64,000 nucleotides of DNA, taken from positions 1 to 64,000 of the forward strand of contig JALNYP010000004.1 of assembly GCA_023229795.1 (NCBI GenBank), read 5' to 3'. Under the pieces are notes generated by a model, which was not told the origin of the DNA, did no database searches, and saw only the letters and a program-made list of their open reading frames with translations. This stretch comes from Syntrophobacterales bacterium (GTDB lineage: Bacteria > Desulfobacterota > Desulfobaccia > Desulfobaccales > 0-14-0-80-60-11). Below, one piece after another: positions 25,305 through 33,934 of the stretch. Made by a program: the position numbers and the translations under genes. Numbering within the stretch: the stretch's first letter is position 1; each line of letters starts with the position of its first letter.

Positions 25305-25763
25305 ATGGCGATGGGTAGGGGCGAGACCTTTCAAATTATAAGCTTTGGGCTCTTGGTCTTGGGGGGTCTCTGTGTATTGGCGGGCACGATCCTTGGTTTC
25401 TGGGGTAGCCGCATTTCGGATAAGGGGTACTTGGAGACTATCGGGATCCTGAAAACCCACGTCGAGGCTGCGCGGAAACGTCAGGAGCCAGCGTGGACAC
25501 CCTTCAAAAGGATTGACGCCAGCAACTTCATTCCACCTACGGCCAATTTCGCAATAATTCAGTTTAAGCTATGGAGTGAAGACAATACGGTTCCATTGAT
25601 GATCAGGATAGCCTCATCAAAAGACGGTTTAGGAGTCATCAACGAAGTCGCTGGGCCCTCTGGAGTAGTGACGCAAATGCTAACTGAGAAGCAGGCCTTC
25701 TACATAAGCTTTTCTCATCCTAACATAAAGTACGAGGTGATCGCCTCGGGCTGGAAGGAATGA
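25305..25763 (+). CDS. Hypothetical single-span membrane protein
   Basis: 152 residues, no family recognised. One N-terminal membrane segment (about 10-33, IISFGLLVLGGLCVLAGTILGF) is followed by a soluble part of about 115 residues with beta-strand character (NFAIIQFKLWSED, PLMIRIASS, YEVIASGW). The soluble part would be periplasmic or cytoplasmic depending on topology. The gene is less GC-rich than leuC, lies between two copies of palindrome family C, and stands where leuD would be expected, consistent with an insertion. Confidence 0.7.
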   Translation: MAMGRGETFQIISFGLLVLGGLCVLAGTILGFWGSRISDKGYLETIGILKTHVEAARKRQEPAWTPFKRIDASNFIPPTANFAIIQFKLWSEDNTVPLMIRIASSKDGLGVINEVAGPSGVVTQMLTEKQAFYISFSHPNIKYEVIASGWKE

Positions 25764-25787
25764 ATGCCATATAATCGAAAACCATTC

Positions 25788-25818
25788 CCCTCGTTGCCAA
25801 GGTACATTTGGGAACGAG
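25788..25818. repeat. Degenerate palindrome, family C
   Basis: cctcgttgccaagg / tttgggaacgag, an imperfect copy of the 25221-25257 element. Together the two copies bracket the hypothetical gene 25305-25763. Confidence 0.6.
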
Positions 25819-25934
25819 CCAGTAAGTCTATACTATAAGATGGAATGGTGACATTGTGTTATATTCCTTATAGATATTAGGCATTATATTCTTCTGCTCC
25901 CCGGGGGCATGGGCGTGCAGGGCTGGGCAATAAA

Positions 25935-26172
25935 ATGGTACTTGCCTTGGCTAGGCTAGTGTCAGCGATGCTGCTCTTATCGGGCTGCTCCGGCGTCCTG
26001 ATGGAGTCTAAAGACAGTAGTGGCAAGATAGAAAGGCTCAAGCTGGATAGCGGCGAGACGCGGCGAGACCTGGAACAGTTACGACAGTAAGCCGCGTGAG
26101 CCCTATGTCGGCACCGGCAAACACGGCATAGATGATATGAGCCTTATGCTTCTGAGGGAGATGACTTTTTAA
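25935..26172 (+). pseudogene. Small lipoprotein gene broken by a 10-bp duplication
   Basis: ATG 25935 opens a 51-codon frame with a lipoprotein signal (LLLSGC, lipid Cys at 18) and the sequence KIERLKLDSGET, then stops at 26088-26090. At 26050-26069 the block gcggcgagac occurs twice in tandem. Removing one copy restores a single 75-residue frame, continuing as ETWNSYDSKPREPYVGTG and ending REMTF at 26172. The restored protein looks like a coherent small outer-membrane lipoprotein, so the duplication is a recent frameshift, a phase-variable site or a sequencing/assembly error. Its end overlaps the end of prmC, which converges. Confidence 0.65.
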
Positions 26173-27119
26173 CCGGCGCCATCCGAACGCCGGGCCCGCA
26201 CCACCCGCTCGATCCCATTGAAATCCTTGATCGTCTCGACACGGTCATAGGCCTCGGTTTGCTGCAGTAGGGTTGCGACCTGGGGCGCCTGCCCATCTCC
26301 CACTTCCAGCAGCACCCAGCCGCCTTTCATAAGATACTCATGCGCCTGCCGGACCAGAACCCGGATCAGGCTCAAGCCGTCTTCTCCCCCCCATAACGCC
26401 TGGCGGGGCTCGAAGTCTTTGATGTCCCGGGGCAGCCGCTCCCACTCGGCCCGAGGCACATAAGGCAGATTGGCCGCCAGCAGGGCAAAGCGGCTCTCGG
26501 GCCGAAGCCCGGCCAGCAGGTCCCCCCGGAGAAAGCGGATGCGGTCAGCCACCCCCAAGCGGCTGGCATTGTCTTGGGCCACCGCCAGGGCCGCGGCGGA
26601 AAGGTCCACTGCCACCCAGGCGGTGTACGGCAACTCTCTGGCCAAGGTTATAACGATGGCGCCGCTGCCGACGCCTATTTCTAATCCCCAAAAGGTTGGA
26701 GTTTCGGGTTCCGGGTTCTGGGTTCCCGGATGGGCTTCTAGAGGAGTGATTTTTTTATCTGGCTTAAAATCTTTTGCCGCCTCTAAAGCCGCGGCCACCA
26801 AGGTTTCAGTCTCCGGGCGGGGGATCAGTACCGCAGAAGTCACGTGGAAGTCCAGGGACCAGAACTCCCGGTGGCCGGTGAGGTAGGCCACGGGTTCCCC
26901 CTGGGCGCGCCGCAGCACCAGGGCCTTGAAGCGGGCCAGTTCTTCTTGATTGAGCGGCTGGTCGTAGCGCAGATAGAGGTCCAGGCGGGTTAGGCCCAGG
27001 CTGTGGGCCAGGAGCACTTCGGCAGAGGTCCGGGGTTCGGAGACCCCTTTCGTGGTGAAATAATCCGTGGTCCACCTGAGGATTTTCAGGATGGTCCAGG
27101 ATTCCGGGGCGGGGGCCAT
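26169..27119 (-). CDS. prmC: Release factor glutamine N5-methyltransferase
   Basis: Methylates the Gln of the GGQ motif in RF1/RF2. 316 residues: N-terminal helical domain (about 1-75), then a Rossmann methyltransferase with LEIGVGSGAIVITLA as motif I. The usual NPPY appears as NLPYVP. Between the two domains, codons matching a 7-bp-period tract (26699-26726) add a linker rich in Pro/Glu (GTQNPEPETPTF), an in-frame insertion not typical of the family. Starts immediately after the stop of prfA, its substrate gene, as in many bacteria. Confidence 0.93.
   Translation of the reverse strand: MAPAPESWTILKILRWTTDYFTTKGVSEPRTSAEVLLAHSLGLTRLDLYLRYDQPLNQEELARFKALVLRRAQGEPVAYLTGHREFWSLDFHVTSAVLIPRPETETLVAAALEAAKDFKPDKKITPLEAHPGTQNPEPETPTFWGLEIGVGSGAIVITLARELPYTAWVAVDLSAAALAVAQDNASRLGVADRIRFLRGDLLAGLRPESRFALLAANLPYVPRAEWERLPRDIKDFEPRQALWGGEDGLSLIRVLVRQAHEYLMKGGWVLLEVGDGQAPQVATLLQQTEAYDRVETIKDFNGIERVVRARRSDGAG
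26699..26726. repeat. Heptamer tract inside prmC
   Basis: Units gagtttc, gggttcc, gggttct, gggttcc in direct succession, inside the coding region and kept in frame. Same 7-bp period as the intergenic tracts. Confidence 0.65.
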
Positions 27120-28187
27120 TTACGCCTGGGCCAGGGCCTGGGTGCGATGGTAGGCGATCAAGCTCTGTAAAAGTTCTTCCAGATCGCCGTCCAACATGGC
27201 TTCCAGCCGGTAGAGGGTAAGGCCGATGCGGTGGTCGGTGATCCGGCCCTGGGGGAAGTTGTAGGTGCGGATGCGCTCGCTGCGGTCCCCGGTGCCCACC
27301 ATGCTCTTGCGTTCCTGGGCGATCTGCTGCTGCTGTTCATGCTGCATCATATCCAGTAGCCGGGACCGGAGCACCTTTAGGCCCTTGGCCTTATTTTTAT
27401 GTTGGGACTTTTCATCCTGACAAGAAACCACCAGGCCCGTGGGCAGGTGGGTGATCCGCACCGCCGAATCCGTGGTGTTGACGCTCTGGCCGCCGGGACC
27501 CGAAGACCGGAAGACGTCGATGCGCAGTTCTTCGGGGTTGATCTGGACGTCCACCTCTTCGGCTTCGGGCAAAACGGCCACGGTCACCGCCGAGGTGTGG
27601 ATGCGCCCCTGGGATTCCGTGGCCGGGACCCGCTGGACCCGGTGCACGCCGCTCTCATACTTGAGCTGGCTGTACACCTTGTTGCCGGAAATGGAAGCGA
27701 TGATCTCCTTGAACCCGCCGACGCCGGTAGCCGAATGGCTCAGGATCTCCATTTTCCAACGCTTGCGCTCGGCCAGGCGCGTGTACATGCGGTAGAGGTC
27801 CGCGGCAAACAGCGCCGCTTCCTCGCCGCCGGTGCCGGCCCGAATCTCCAAAATGACGTTCTTGTCATCCAGGGGGTCCTGGGGCAGCAGCAAGAAGCGG
27901 AGTTCCTCTTCGAGCTTTTCGGCCTGATCCTTCAGTCCCTGGATCTCTTCCCGGGCATAAGCCTTCAATTCCTCGTCCGCCTCTTCCTTCAGCAGGGTCT
28001 GGTTCTCCGCCAGTTCCTTCTCCACCTGCCGGTAGCGCCGGAAGATCTGGATCACCGGCGTCAGGTCGGCGTGTTCCTTGCGATACTTATGGTAGAGGTC
28101 CTGGTTCTTGATGACCTCAGGGTCGGTCAGGGAGTCTTCCAGTTCCTGGTACCGCTGTTCCAGGGATTCTAAGCGATCAGTCAGCAT
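27120..28187 (-). CDS. prfA: Peptide chain release factor 1
   Basis: Reads UAA and UAG stop codons and triggers peptide release. 355 residues, standard. The GGQ loop is in SSGPGGQSVNTTDSAVRITHLPTG (about 228-251), and the codon-recognition PXT-type region precedes it (RVPATESQGRIHTSA). An unusually acidic coiled N-terminal region is normal. Directly followed by prmC. The class I factor RF1 rather than RF2 is indicated by the length and the PAT motif. Confidence 0.97.
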   Translation of the reverse strand: MLTDRLESLEQRYQELEDSLTDPEVIKNQDLYHKYRKEHADLTPVIQIFRRYRQVEKELAENQTLLKEEADEELKAYAREEIQGLKDQAEKLEEELRFLLLPQDPLDDKNVILEIRAGTGGEEAALFAADLYRMYTRLAERKRWKMEILSHSATGVGGFKEIIASISGNKVYSQLKYESGVHRVQRVPATESQGRIHTSAVTVAVLPEAEEVDVQINPEELRIDVFRSSGPGGQSVNTTDSAVRITHLPTGLVVSCQDEKSQHKNKAKGLKVLRSRLLDMMQHEQQQQIAQERKSMVGTGDRSERIRTYNFPQGRITDHRIGLTLYRLEAMLDGDLEELLQSLIAYHRTQALAQA

Positions 28188-28262
28188 AAGATATAAAGGA
28201 AGGCCGGGGCGCAGGGCGCTCCAGCCCGAGAGTTCAAGATTAGGGCCGTGCTGCCCCTTAAC

Positions 28263-28340
28263 TCATTTAAATATATTATAAATTAAAACCGCGGCCACGG
28301 CAATGACAAAGAGCTGGGAAACCGAGGTTCGGGGGCTCAT
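28263..28340 (-). CDS. Putative 25-aa single-span membrane peptide
   Basis: A frame of 25 codons starting at ATG 28340 with aaaaggtg seven bases upstream, lying 26 bases after the stop of the YceI gene and 75 bases before prfA. The product is MSPRTSVSQ followed by a hydrophobic helix (LFVIAVAAVLIYNIF) and a final Lys, a plausible positive-in single-span peptide. No homologue is known to me. Too short to be certain; evidence is the ribosome site, strand, position and amphipathic logic. Confidence 0.4.
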   Translation of the reverse strand: MSPRTSVSQLFVIAVAAVLIYNIFK

Positions 28341-28366
28341 TTGCACCTTTTGCGGTTGAAGTCGTT

Positions 28367-28906
28367 TTATTCCGCCGCCAGATCGACTTCTGCATTCAGG
28401 ATGAGATAAACGTGCTTGCCCACCATGAACCCGCCATGCTCCATCTCGATATTGAAGACCATGCCGAAATCCTCACGTTTGATCTGGGTCTCGGCGCGGA
28501 AACCGAAGCTGGTGTAGATCTGCCCCTCGTCGTCAAAATGGGCGGGCCCGGTCCAGCGGACATCCAGCCGCACCGGGCGGGTGATGCCGCGGATGGTTAG
28601 GTCGCCGTAAACCCAGGCATGATCCAGGCCGGCCACTTCGACCCCGGTGCTTTTAAAGAAGATCTTCGGGTATCTCTCTGCCTCCAGAAAATCGGGGCTT
28701 TTTAGATGGTTGTCCCGCTTCTCCACGCCGGTGTAAATTGAGGCGGCGTCGATTTCTACCTCCACGCGGGAAGCGATGACATCCTGAGGGTCGAAGTTGA
28801 GAGTGCCGGTGAAGTTGGTGAACATGCCGTGCACCCAGCTCACCATCATGTGGCGCACGTTGAATTGCGCTGAGCTATGGTTGACGTTGAAGAGCCATTT
28901 AGCCAT
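28367..28906 (-). CDS. YceI family protein
   Basis: 179 residues with the lipocalin-like YceI fold that binds isoprenoid or other amphiphilic ligands. Hallmarks are W-X-(F/V)-(N/D) at the start (KWLFNVNHSSAQFNVRHMMVSWVHGMF), NFDP, the central pattern VEIDAASIYTGVEKRDNHLKSPDFLEAERYPKIFFKS, and the C-terminal RVGD/DFGM-type block (REDFGMVF...). No signal peptide is visible, so this member is cytoplasmic. Stands alone except for the tiny peptide frame behind it. Confidence 0.93.
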   Translation of the reverse strand: MAKWLFNVNHSSAQFNVRHMMVSWVHGMFTNFTGTLNFDPQDVIASRVEVEIDAASIYTGVEKRDNHLKSPDFLEAERYPKIFFKSTGVEVAGLDHAWVYGDLTIRGITRPVRLDVRWTGPAHFDDEGQIYTSFGFRAETQIKREDFGMVFNIEMEHGGFMVGKHVYLILNAEVDLAAE

Positions 28907-29071
28907 GTCGCCTTCCTGTATGAGGTGGTTTGCCGGTTAGGTGGATATGGATGGAGATGAGAATAACTTAATGATTGGACAGACAGTTTCAAGGGCTTAG
29001 GCGCCCCTGAAGGTCAGGTGCGATATCCAAGCGGGCCACACGGAGGGGATTTTGATCGCGGAGCGTAGAGA

Positions 29072-29917
29072 TTAGTCCGCCAGGCGGCGGATAATTTCCG
29101 GGATGGTGGCGGTGGCCAGGTGCGACATGGAGCCCCCGGCCAGGACCACCTGGAGGGGCACGCCCATCTCCGTGGCGGCCGCCAGCATCAGGTCGCAGAT
29201 GTCAAAGTAGGCCGCTTCGGTGAGGCCCAGGGAGCCGTAGTCGTCCCGGTGGGTATCGAAGCCGTAGTACCAGATGAGCAGGTCCGGCCTAAAGGCCGAA
29301 AGCCGCGGCAGGTTTTGGCGCACCAGGTCCACGTATTGGCTATCCGGGTTGCCGTGCGCATTCATCCGGTAGGCGTTGACGTCCACCTTGGTGCCGTCGT
29401 CCGAGTGATAATTGAGGCCGCAGAAGCACAGGTGGAACACGCCGGGGTCGTCCCGCACCAACTGGCGGGTGCCGTCGCCGTGGTGCGCGTCGGTGTCCAC
29501 AATGGCAAAGCGCCGCCAGGGGCTGATTTCCCGGGTGTGGGTCAGGGCGATAACCACGTCGTTGAAGCAGCAGGCCCCCCAGAATTGGCGGAAGCCGGCG
29601 TGGTGGCCGCCGGCCCCGATGAAGCAGAAGGCCCGGTCGATCTTGCCCGTGGCCAAATCCGCCATACCTGCCACCACCGAGCCCGCGGACTCGTATGCGG
29701 TAGAGCACATCCCATCCATGGCCACCATGGTGAGCATCTCCGGGTCATGCACCTTGAGGATCAGGTCTTCGGATACCCGGGGAGCCTCGATGAGGCGCAC
29801 GTTGGGCCGGGCCAGCAGCGGCTCCAGGGCCTCGGGAAAATCCCGCAGCCGGTTGCCCACGGTCATGTAGCTCTTGCGGCTGAAGGACGGGTGGTAGTAA
29901 ATGCCGATGTTTTTCAT
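29072..29917 (-). CDS. Histone deacetylase-like amidohydrolase
   Basis: 281-residue zinc amidohydrolase of the HDAC/AcuC/acetylpolyamine deacetylase superfamily. Catalytic landmarks: the His pair in GAGGHHAG (about 105-106), the zinc ligands D143 and H145 in DTDAHHGDGT, and the third Asp in YGFDTHRDDYG (about 233). Substrate could be an acetylated lysine, a polyamine or another acyl amide. Monocistronic on the minus strand with a family A palindrome just upstream. Confidence 0.9.
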   Translation of the reverse strand: MKNIGIYYHPSFSRKSYMTVGNRLRDFPEALEPLLARPNVRLIEAPRVSEDLILKVHDPEMLTMVAMDGMCSTAYESAGSVVAGMADLATGKIDRAFCFIGAGGHHAGFRQFWGACCFNDVVIALTHTREISPWRRFAIVDTDAHHGDGTRQLVRDDPGVFHLCFCGLNYHSDDGTKVDVNAYRMNAHGNPDSQYVDLVRQNLPRLSAFRPDLLIWYYGFDTHRDDYGSLGLTEAAYFDICDLMLAAATEMGVPLQVVLAGGSMSHLATATIPEIIRRLAD

Positions 29918-29932
29918 GTCGCCGCAAACCCT

Positions 29933-29957
29933 GTAGCCGCAGGCTTTAGCCTGCGCC
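29933..29957. repeat. Dispersed palindrome, family A
   Basis: gtagccgcaggcttt-agcctgcgcc copy in the 46-base gap between the deacetylase start and the next gene. Confidence 0.7.
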
Positions 29958-29963
29958 GGGAGA

Positions 29964-30428
29964 CTATTTTTTCTTAGTCCTGCCGCCCTTCACCAACTCT
30001 TCCCATTGCTCGTACTTGGGGAAATAAACGTAGAAGAACCCCAGGGAAATCACCATAAAGACATAGAAATCCAGGCCGTTGCCGGTTAAGAGAAACAGCA
30101 CCAGGCCCAAAATTGCCACGGTTTCGCACAGGGCGAAGGTAATGATGGCCGCCTGGGGCAGGTTGTCCACCGACTGGGCCAGCACGATCTTTTGAACGAC
30201 CTTGATAATGAAGTATTGGCCGGCAGCCAGGGCCAGGAAGATATATGTGAGGAGGCTGGCCGTGGCGGCAGGCAGCGCGGCGAAACCCGCGAAGGGCGCC
30301 CAGCGCCACTTGATCACCTCCACCACCCCGGCGTAGACGAAGACCGCGGCGATCAGGGCCAGGCCGATGAAGTTCACGGTCAGATAGCGGGCTTTTAAGG
30401 CAATGTGGGAATTTTTCGGCAATGCCAT
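29964..30428 (-). CDS. Hypothetical four-span membrane protein
   Basis: 154 residues with four predicted membrane helices (about 17-37, 46-72, 92-113, 119-138) and a basic C-terminus (GGRTKKK). The second and third segments with the DNLPQAAIITFALCE connection look somewhat like proteolipid-type hairpins, but no family can be assigned. The start has ggagg nine bases before the ATG. It lies downstream of the 196-aa hypothetical gene in the same direction. Confidence 0.75.
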   Translation of the reverse strand: MALPKNSHIALKARYLTVNFIGLALIAAVFVYAGVVEVIKWRWAPFAGFAALPAATASLLTYIFLALAAGQYFIIKVVQKIVLAQSVDNLPQAAIITFALCETVAILGLVLFLLTGNGLDFYVFMVISLGFFYVYFPKYEQWEELVKGGRTKKK

Positions 30429-30482
30429 GCTTCTCAGCCTCCGGGTGATATGAACCGGGTAACTGCTGCACCCGTCTCGAAT

Positions 30483-31070
30483 CTACGGCATCGCCAGCTT
30501 ACTTCTCAAGACACCTGCGATAAATTTGTTGTCTTCAGCGTTGAGACTAGTCATGGCCTGGTCAAACCGGGCCACCCGTTCCTTGTCGTCGAGAAAATGG
30601 GCGATGGCGTCGGCTACCTTGATGGCGTCTTCCAAAACTCCGTGGACTTCCGCCAGGGACTGGACTGTTGAAGAGGTGCGTTCGTAATCGCCGATAACGT
30701 CTTGCAGCCGCCGGTATTCCGCCAGCCAATCGTTAAAATTATTCTCCATCTTCACATAGCCTTCGGCGTCCCCTATCACCCACAATCTAACGGTGCGCTG
30801 TTCCTCTTCGGTCAGGGGTTGGTTGTTTTCCAATTTGGGGATGATGTCTTTTACGGCGGCGGCCGTGGCTTTCTCCAGGGCCTGCGAGACCATTTCCTTG
30901 GCCTTCACCAGTTCCGTGGCCACGTAACTATAATCTTCAGAGGTGTTGTCGTGCGCGGCTTTCAGCATCGCCTGGGACATGCCTGCCAGATAATCCATTA
31001 TTCCTCCATAGGAAGCCAGCGTTGACTGGTTATCACCCTCAGCCGAGGGCGGGGCCTGGTTCTCCTCCAT
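30483..31070 (-). CDS. Hypothetical helical protein
   Basis: About 195 residues if begun at the ATG at 31070 (12 more codons are open to 31106). No family recognised. Mostly helical, acidic, with heptad-like stretches (YVATELVKAKEMVSQALEKATAAAV, LAEYRRLQDVIGDYERTSSTV). No signal peptide or membrane span. Could be a coiled-coil protein partnering with the membrane protein downstream, but nothing proves this. Confidence 0.7.
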   Translation of the reverse strand: MEENQAPPSAEGDNQSTLASYGGIMDYLAGMSQAMLKAAHDNTSEDYSYVATELVKAKEMVSQALEKATAAAVKDIIPKLENNQPLTEEEQRTVRLWVIGDAEGYVKMENNFNDWLAEYRRLQDVIGDYERTSSTVQSLAEVHGVLEDAIKVADAIAHFLDDKERVARFDQAMTSLNAEDNKFIAGVLRSKLAMP

Positions 31071-31140
31071 ACTGCGCCGCAGGCCGCGGCCCAGACCACA
31101 ACCCATGAGCTATCTTATTCAGGAAAGAAGCCCCTGGCGG

Positions 31141-32079
31141 TTAGCAGCACCGCATGACCGTGGGGCTCCCGAAGCGGTCGCCCGGACGGGGCTTCTTGGC
31201 TCCAATGAACTCCGGGGCCTTGACTTTGCCCAGGTCCTTGGTGCGGAAGCGGCTGATCAGGAGGACGCCGCCGGGCACGGCCACCTTGAGGCCCTTGTCC
31301 GTCACCTCCAGGATCTCGCCGGCCGGGGCCGGGCGCTCTTCCATGAGGAAAGAGGCATTATAGAGCTTGACCGTCTCGCCCCGGAAGGTGGTGGTGGCGC
31401 CGGGCTGGGGGTCGCAGCCCCGGATGAAATCGAACACCTTGCGGCCCGGCCGGTTCCAGTCGAGCGCAGCCACCTTCTCATCGCACGGAGGATCATACGT
31501 GGATAGTGAGTGATCCTGGGGAATCCTGGGGGCCTCACCCCGGGCGATGAGGTCCACCGCCTCCAAACAAGCCTGCACCCCCAACTGGTACAGCTTGTTG
31601 AAATACAGCTCGCCGGTGGTCTCGCTAGGACCGATCTCCACTTTCTTTTGGAGGAGGATGTCGCCGGTATCGATGCCCTCATCCACCCAAAAGATGGTGA
31701 GGCCGGTCTGGCTCTCGCCGTTGATCACCGCCCAGTTGATGGCGGAGGAGCCCCGGTATTTGGGCAGGATGGAGGGATGGTAGCAGATGGAGCCCAGCTT
31801 GGGGGCACTGAAGACCCGGGCAGGCACGATGTCGGTGACAAAGGCCAGCACCCCCAGGTCGGCCTGCAGGGAGACCATCTGGTCGAAGGCCTCCGGGTTC
31901 TTCATATGAGCCGGTTGGAAGACCTTAAGGCCCGCGGCCAGGGCCGCGTCCTTGAGGGGATCGGTTTTGGCGCCTCGATCCGGCGGGCAAAACACGCCCG
32001 CCACCTCTTGCCCCTGGTTGAGTAACCCTTTCAGAACGTCGGCGCCGAAGGCCGCCTGGCCGATCAAGGCGATGCGCAT
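31141..32079 (-). CDS. Formyltransferase-fold protein resembling 10-formyl-THF hydrolase domain
   Basis: 312 residues with the Fmt/PurN fold. The signature YHPSILPKYRGSSAINWAV and the following TIFWVDEGIDTGDILLQKK resemble the N-terminal hydrolase domain of 10-formyltetrahydrofolate dehydrogenase (ALDH1L1) more than bacterial methionyl-tRNA formyltransferase: the GSSAINW and IFW...DTGDILLQK wording and RGCDPQPGA (compare the RGND-PGA block) point that way. The catalytic Asn is Asn-replaced in part: the N-X-H pattern appears as ICYHPS, with His and the later Asp (DTGD) kept. A C-terminal OB-like domain follows. Not linked to def or rsmB. Confidence 0.8.
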   Translation of the reverse strand: MRIALIGQAAFGADVLKGLLNQGQEVAGVFCPPDRGAKTDPLKDAALAAGLKVFQPAHMKNPEAFDQMVSLQADLGVLAFVTDIVPARVFSAPKLGSICYHPSILPKYRGSSAINWAVINGESQTGLTIFWVDEGIDTGDILLQKKVEIGPSETTGELYFNKLYQLGVQACLEAVDLIARGEAPRIPQDHSLSTYDPPCDEKVAALDWNRPGRKVFDFIRGCDPQPGATTTFRGETVKLYNASFLMEERPAPAGEILEVTDKGLKVAVPGGVLLISRFRTKDLGKVKAPEFIGAKKPRPGDRFGSPTVMRCC

Positions 32080-32254
32080 AGTGCCCTCCTGGTGGTGTCT
32101 CAGGTTGGAAAGAGGGGGCGGCAGCCCAATCCGGCAGGAGGCTGGGCCACCGGCCCGGCAACGTCCAGTTTACACATCTTGGGCGCCACGGCCCGGGCGC
32201 ATCTTGGTCTAACCGTAAAGGCGCACCCCGGCGGGCGCCCGCCCGGAACCGGAA

Positions 32255-32446
32255 TTAATGGTGATGTTCGTCCGGGGCCTTGGCCGGCTGCATGGACGCG
32301 GCATAAAAAGCCAGAGCGCAGGCCGCCAGCATAGAGCCGACGGAGATCGCGGCGCTATGTCCCCAAATGGCGACGCCGATACAGGCGAACACCAGGATCA
32401 TCAGGTAAGCCTGCTTTTTCCGATAAGGTTCTTTTCCTTCCGACAT
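32255..32446 (-). CDS. Small two-span membrane protein
   Basis: 63 residues: a charged N-terminus (MSEGKEPYRKK), two hydrophobic helices (about 13-28 and 33-50) and a His-rich end (DEHHH) that might bind metal. A strong aggagg site precedes the ATG, which supports translation. No family recognised. Confidence 0.7.
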   Translation of the reverse strand: MSEGKEPYRKKQAYLMILVFACIGVAIWGHSAAISVGSMLAACALAFYAASMQPAKAPDEHHH

Positions 32447-32524
32447 GACGAATCCTCCTATGAAGCGTTAAACTGAGCCTGTGGGTAATCACATGGTACG
32501 CCGGGCGCCCCTGGCATCATCTTA

Positions 32525-33934
32525 TCACTGAGCGGACTTCCCTTGTTCTGCGTATTCGATGGCGGTCTCGATCCGCCGCAAAGTTTCCTCCCGGCCCAGG
32601 ATACTGATGACTTCAAAGAGGCCGGGGCTGGCCGTTTTGCCTGTCAGGGCCACCCGCACCGGCTGGGCCAGGTTGACCATCTTGAGCCCGGTCTCCTGGA
32701 CTAACGCGGCGAACAATTGGTTCAAGGCCTCTTCAGACACCTCGGGCAAAGCTTTCAGGCGGGCCGCCACCTCCTGCAAGTGAGGCACGCTGGCCGGAGA
32801 AAGAAACTTCTGTGCGGCCTTGGCCTCGTAGGGCCTGGGGTCCAGGAAATAAAAGCGCGCCGCCTCGGCCATCTCCACCAGGGTCTTGCTCCGGGCGCTC
32901 AGGGTGGGCACTACCTTGGCCAGATAGTCCTGGTCCGGATCGGTGATCCCCACCCCGGCTAAAAAAGGGGTCACGGCCCGGGCCAACTCCGGGGCCGGCA
33001 TCTCCTTTAAATAGTGGCTGTTGAGCCACAGGAGCTTTTCAATGTCAAAGACCCCCGGGGACTTGGTCACGTGGTCCAGGGCGAAGTAGTCGATGAGCTC
33101 CTGCCGGGAGAAAATCTCCTGGTCGCCGTGGGACCAGCCCAGACGGGCCAGGTAATTCACCAGGGCGTAGGGCAGGAAGCCCTGGTCCCGGTAGGCCATG
33201 ATGGACAGGGCGCCGTGGCGCTTGGACAGCTTGGCCCGGTCTTTGCCCAGCATCAAGGGCATGTGGGCGAACCGGGGCGGCGTGGCGCCCAGGGCCTCAT
33301 AAATGACGATCTGCCGGGGCGTATTGGGAATATGGTCTTCCCCCCGGATGACATGGGTGACCCCCATGGATAGGTCATCCACTACCACGGCAAAGTTATA
33401 GGTGGGGATGCCGTCGGCCCGCAACAGCACCAGGTCGTCCAACTCCTGGTTGTCAAAGGCGATGGGCCCCTTGATCTCATCGTCCCAATGGGTGACGCCC
33501 GTTTGGGGGGTCTTGAAACGCACCGCAGTATCCGGCCCGGGCGGCAGATTCAGATCGCGGCAGTGGCCGTCATACTTGGGTTTCTCGCCCCGGGCCATGG
33601 CAGCCTGGCGGGCCTTGGCGTCCTGGGGCGGACAGTTGCAGTAATAGGCGCTGCCATTGGCCAGCAAGCGGTTAATATAGTCCTGATAGACGGGCATCCG
33701 GTCCATCTGGCGATAGGGGCCTTCATCCCATTCCAGGCCCAGCCAATGCATAGCTTCCAGAATCTCGTCGACAAACCGTTCCTGGGAGCGCTCCCGGTCC
33801 GTATCTTCGATCCGCAGGATAAAAGTCCCGTGAAAATGCCGGGCAATGAGCCAGTTGAACAACGCCGTATGGGCGCCCCCCAAATGCAGCGAGCCCGTGG
33901 GACTGGGGGAAAAACGAGTGCGTACTTCTGACAT
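32525..33934 (-). CDS. gltX: Glutamyl-tRNA synthetase
   Basis: Class I synthetase charging tRNA-Glu (and tRNA-Gln in organisms using the amidotransferase route). 469 residues from ATG 33934, which has aaggaagg in front; the frame is open to 34015 but those codons are not family-like. HIGH-type motif as HLGG (17-20) after RFSPSPTG, KMSKS-type motif as KLSKR (about 236), plus EDTDRERS. C-terminal anticodon-binding helices present. Confidence 0.97.
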   Translation of the reverse strand: MSEVRTRFSPSPTGSLHLGGAHTALFNWLIARHFHGTFILRIEDTDRERSQERFVDEILEAMHWLGLEWDEGPYRQMDRMPVYQDYINRLLANGSAYYCNCPPQDAKARQAAMARGEKPKYDGHCRDLNLPPGPDTAVRFKTPQTGVTHWDDEIKGPIAFDNQELDDLVLLRADGIPTYNFAVVVDDLSMGVTHVIRGEDHIPNTPRQIVIYEALGATPPRFAHMPLMLGKDRAKLSKRHGALSIMAYRDQGFLPYALVNYLARLGWSHGDQEIFSRQELIDYFALDHVTKSPGVFDIEKLLWLNSHYLKEMPAPELARAVTPFLAGVGITDPDQDYLAKVVPTLSARSKTLVEMAEAARFYFLDPRPYEAKAAQKFLSPASVPHLQEVAARLKALPEVSEEALNQLFAALVQETGLKMVNLAQPVRVALTGKTASPGLFEVISILGREETLRRIETAIEYAEQGKSAQ

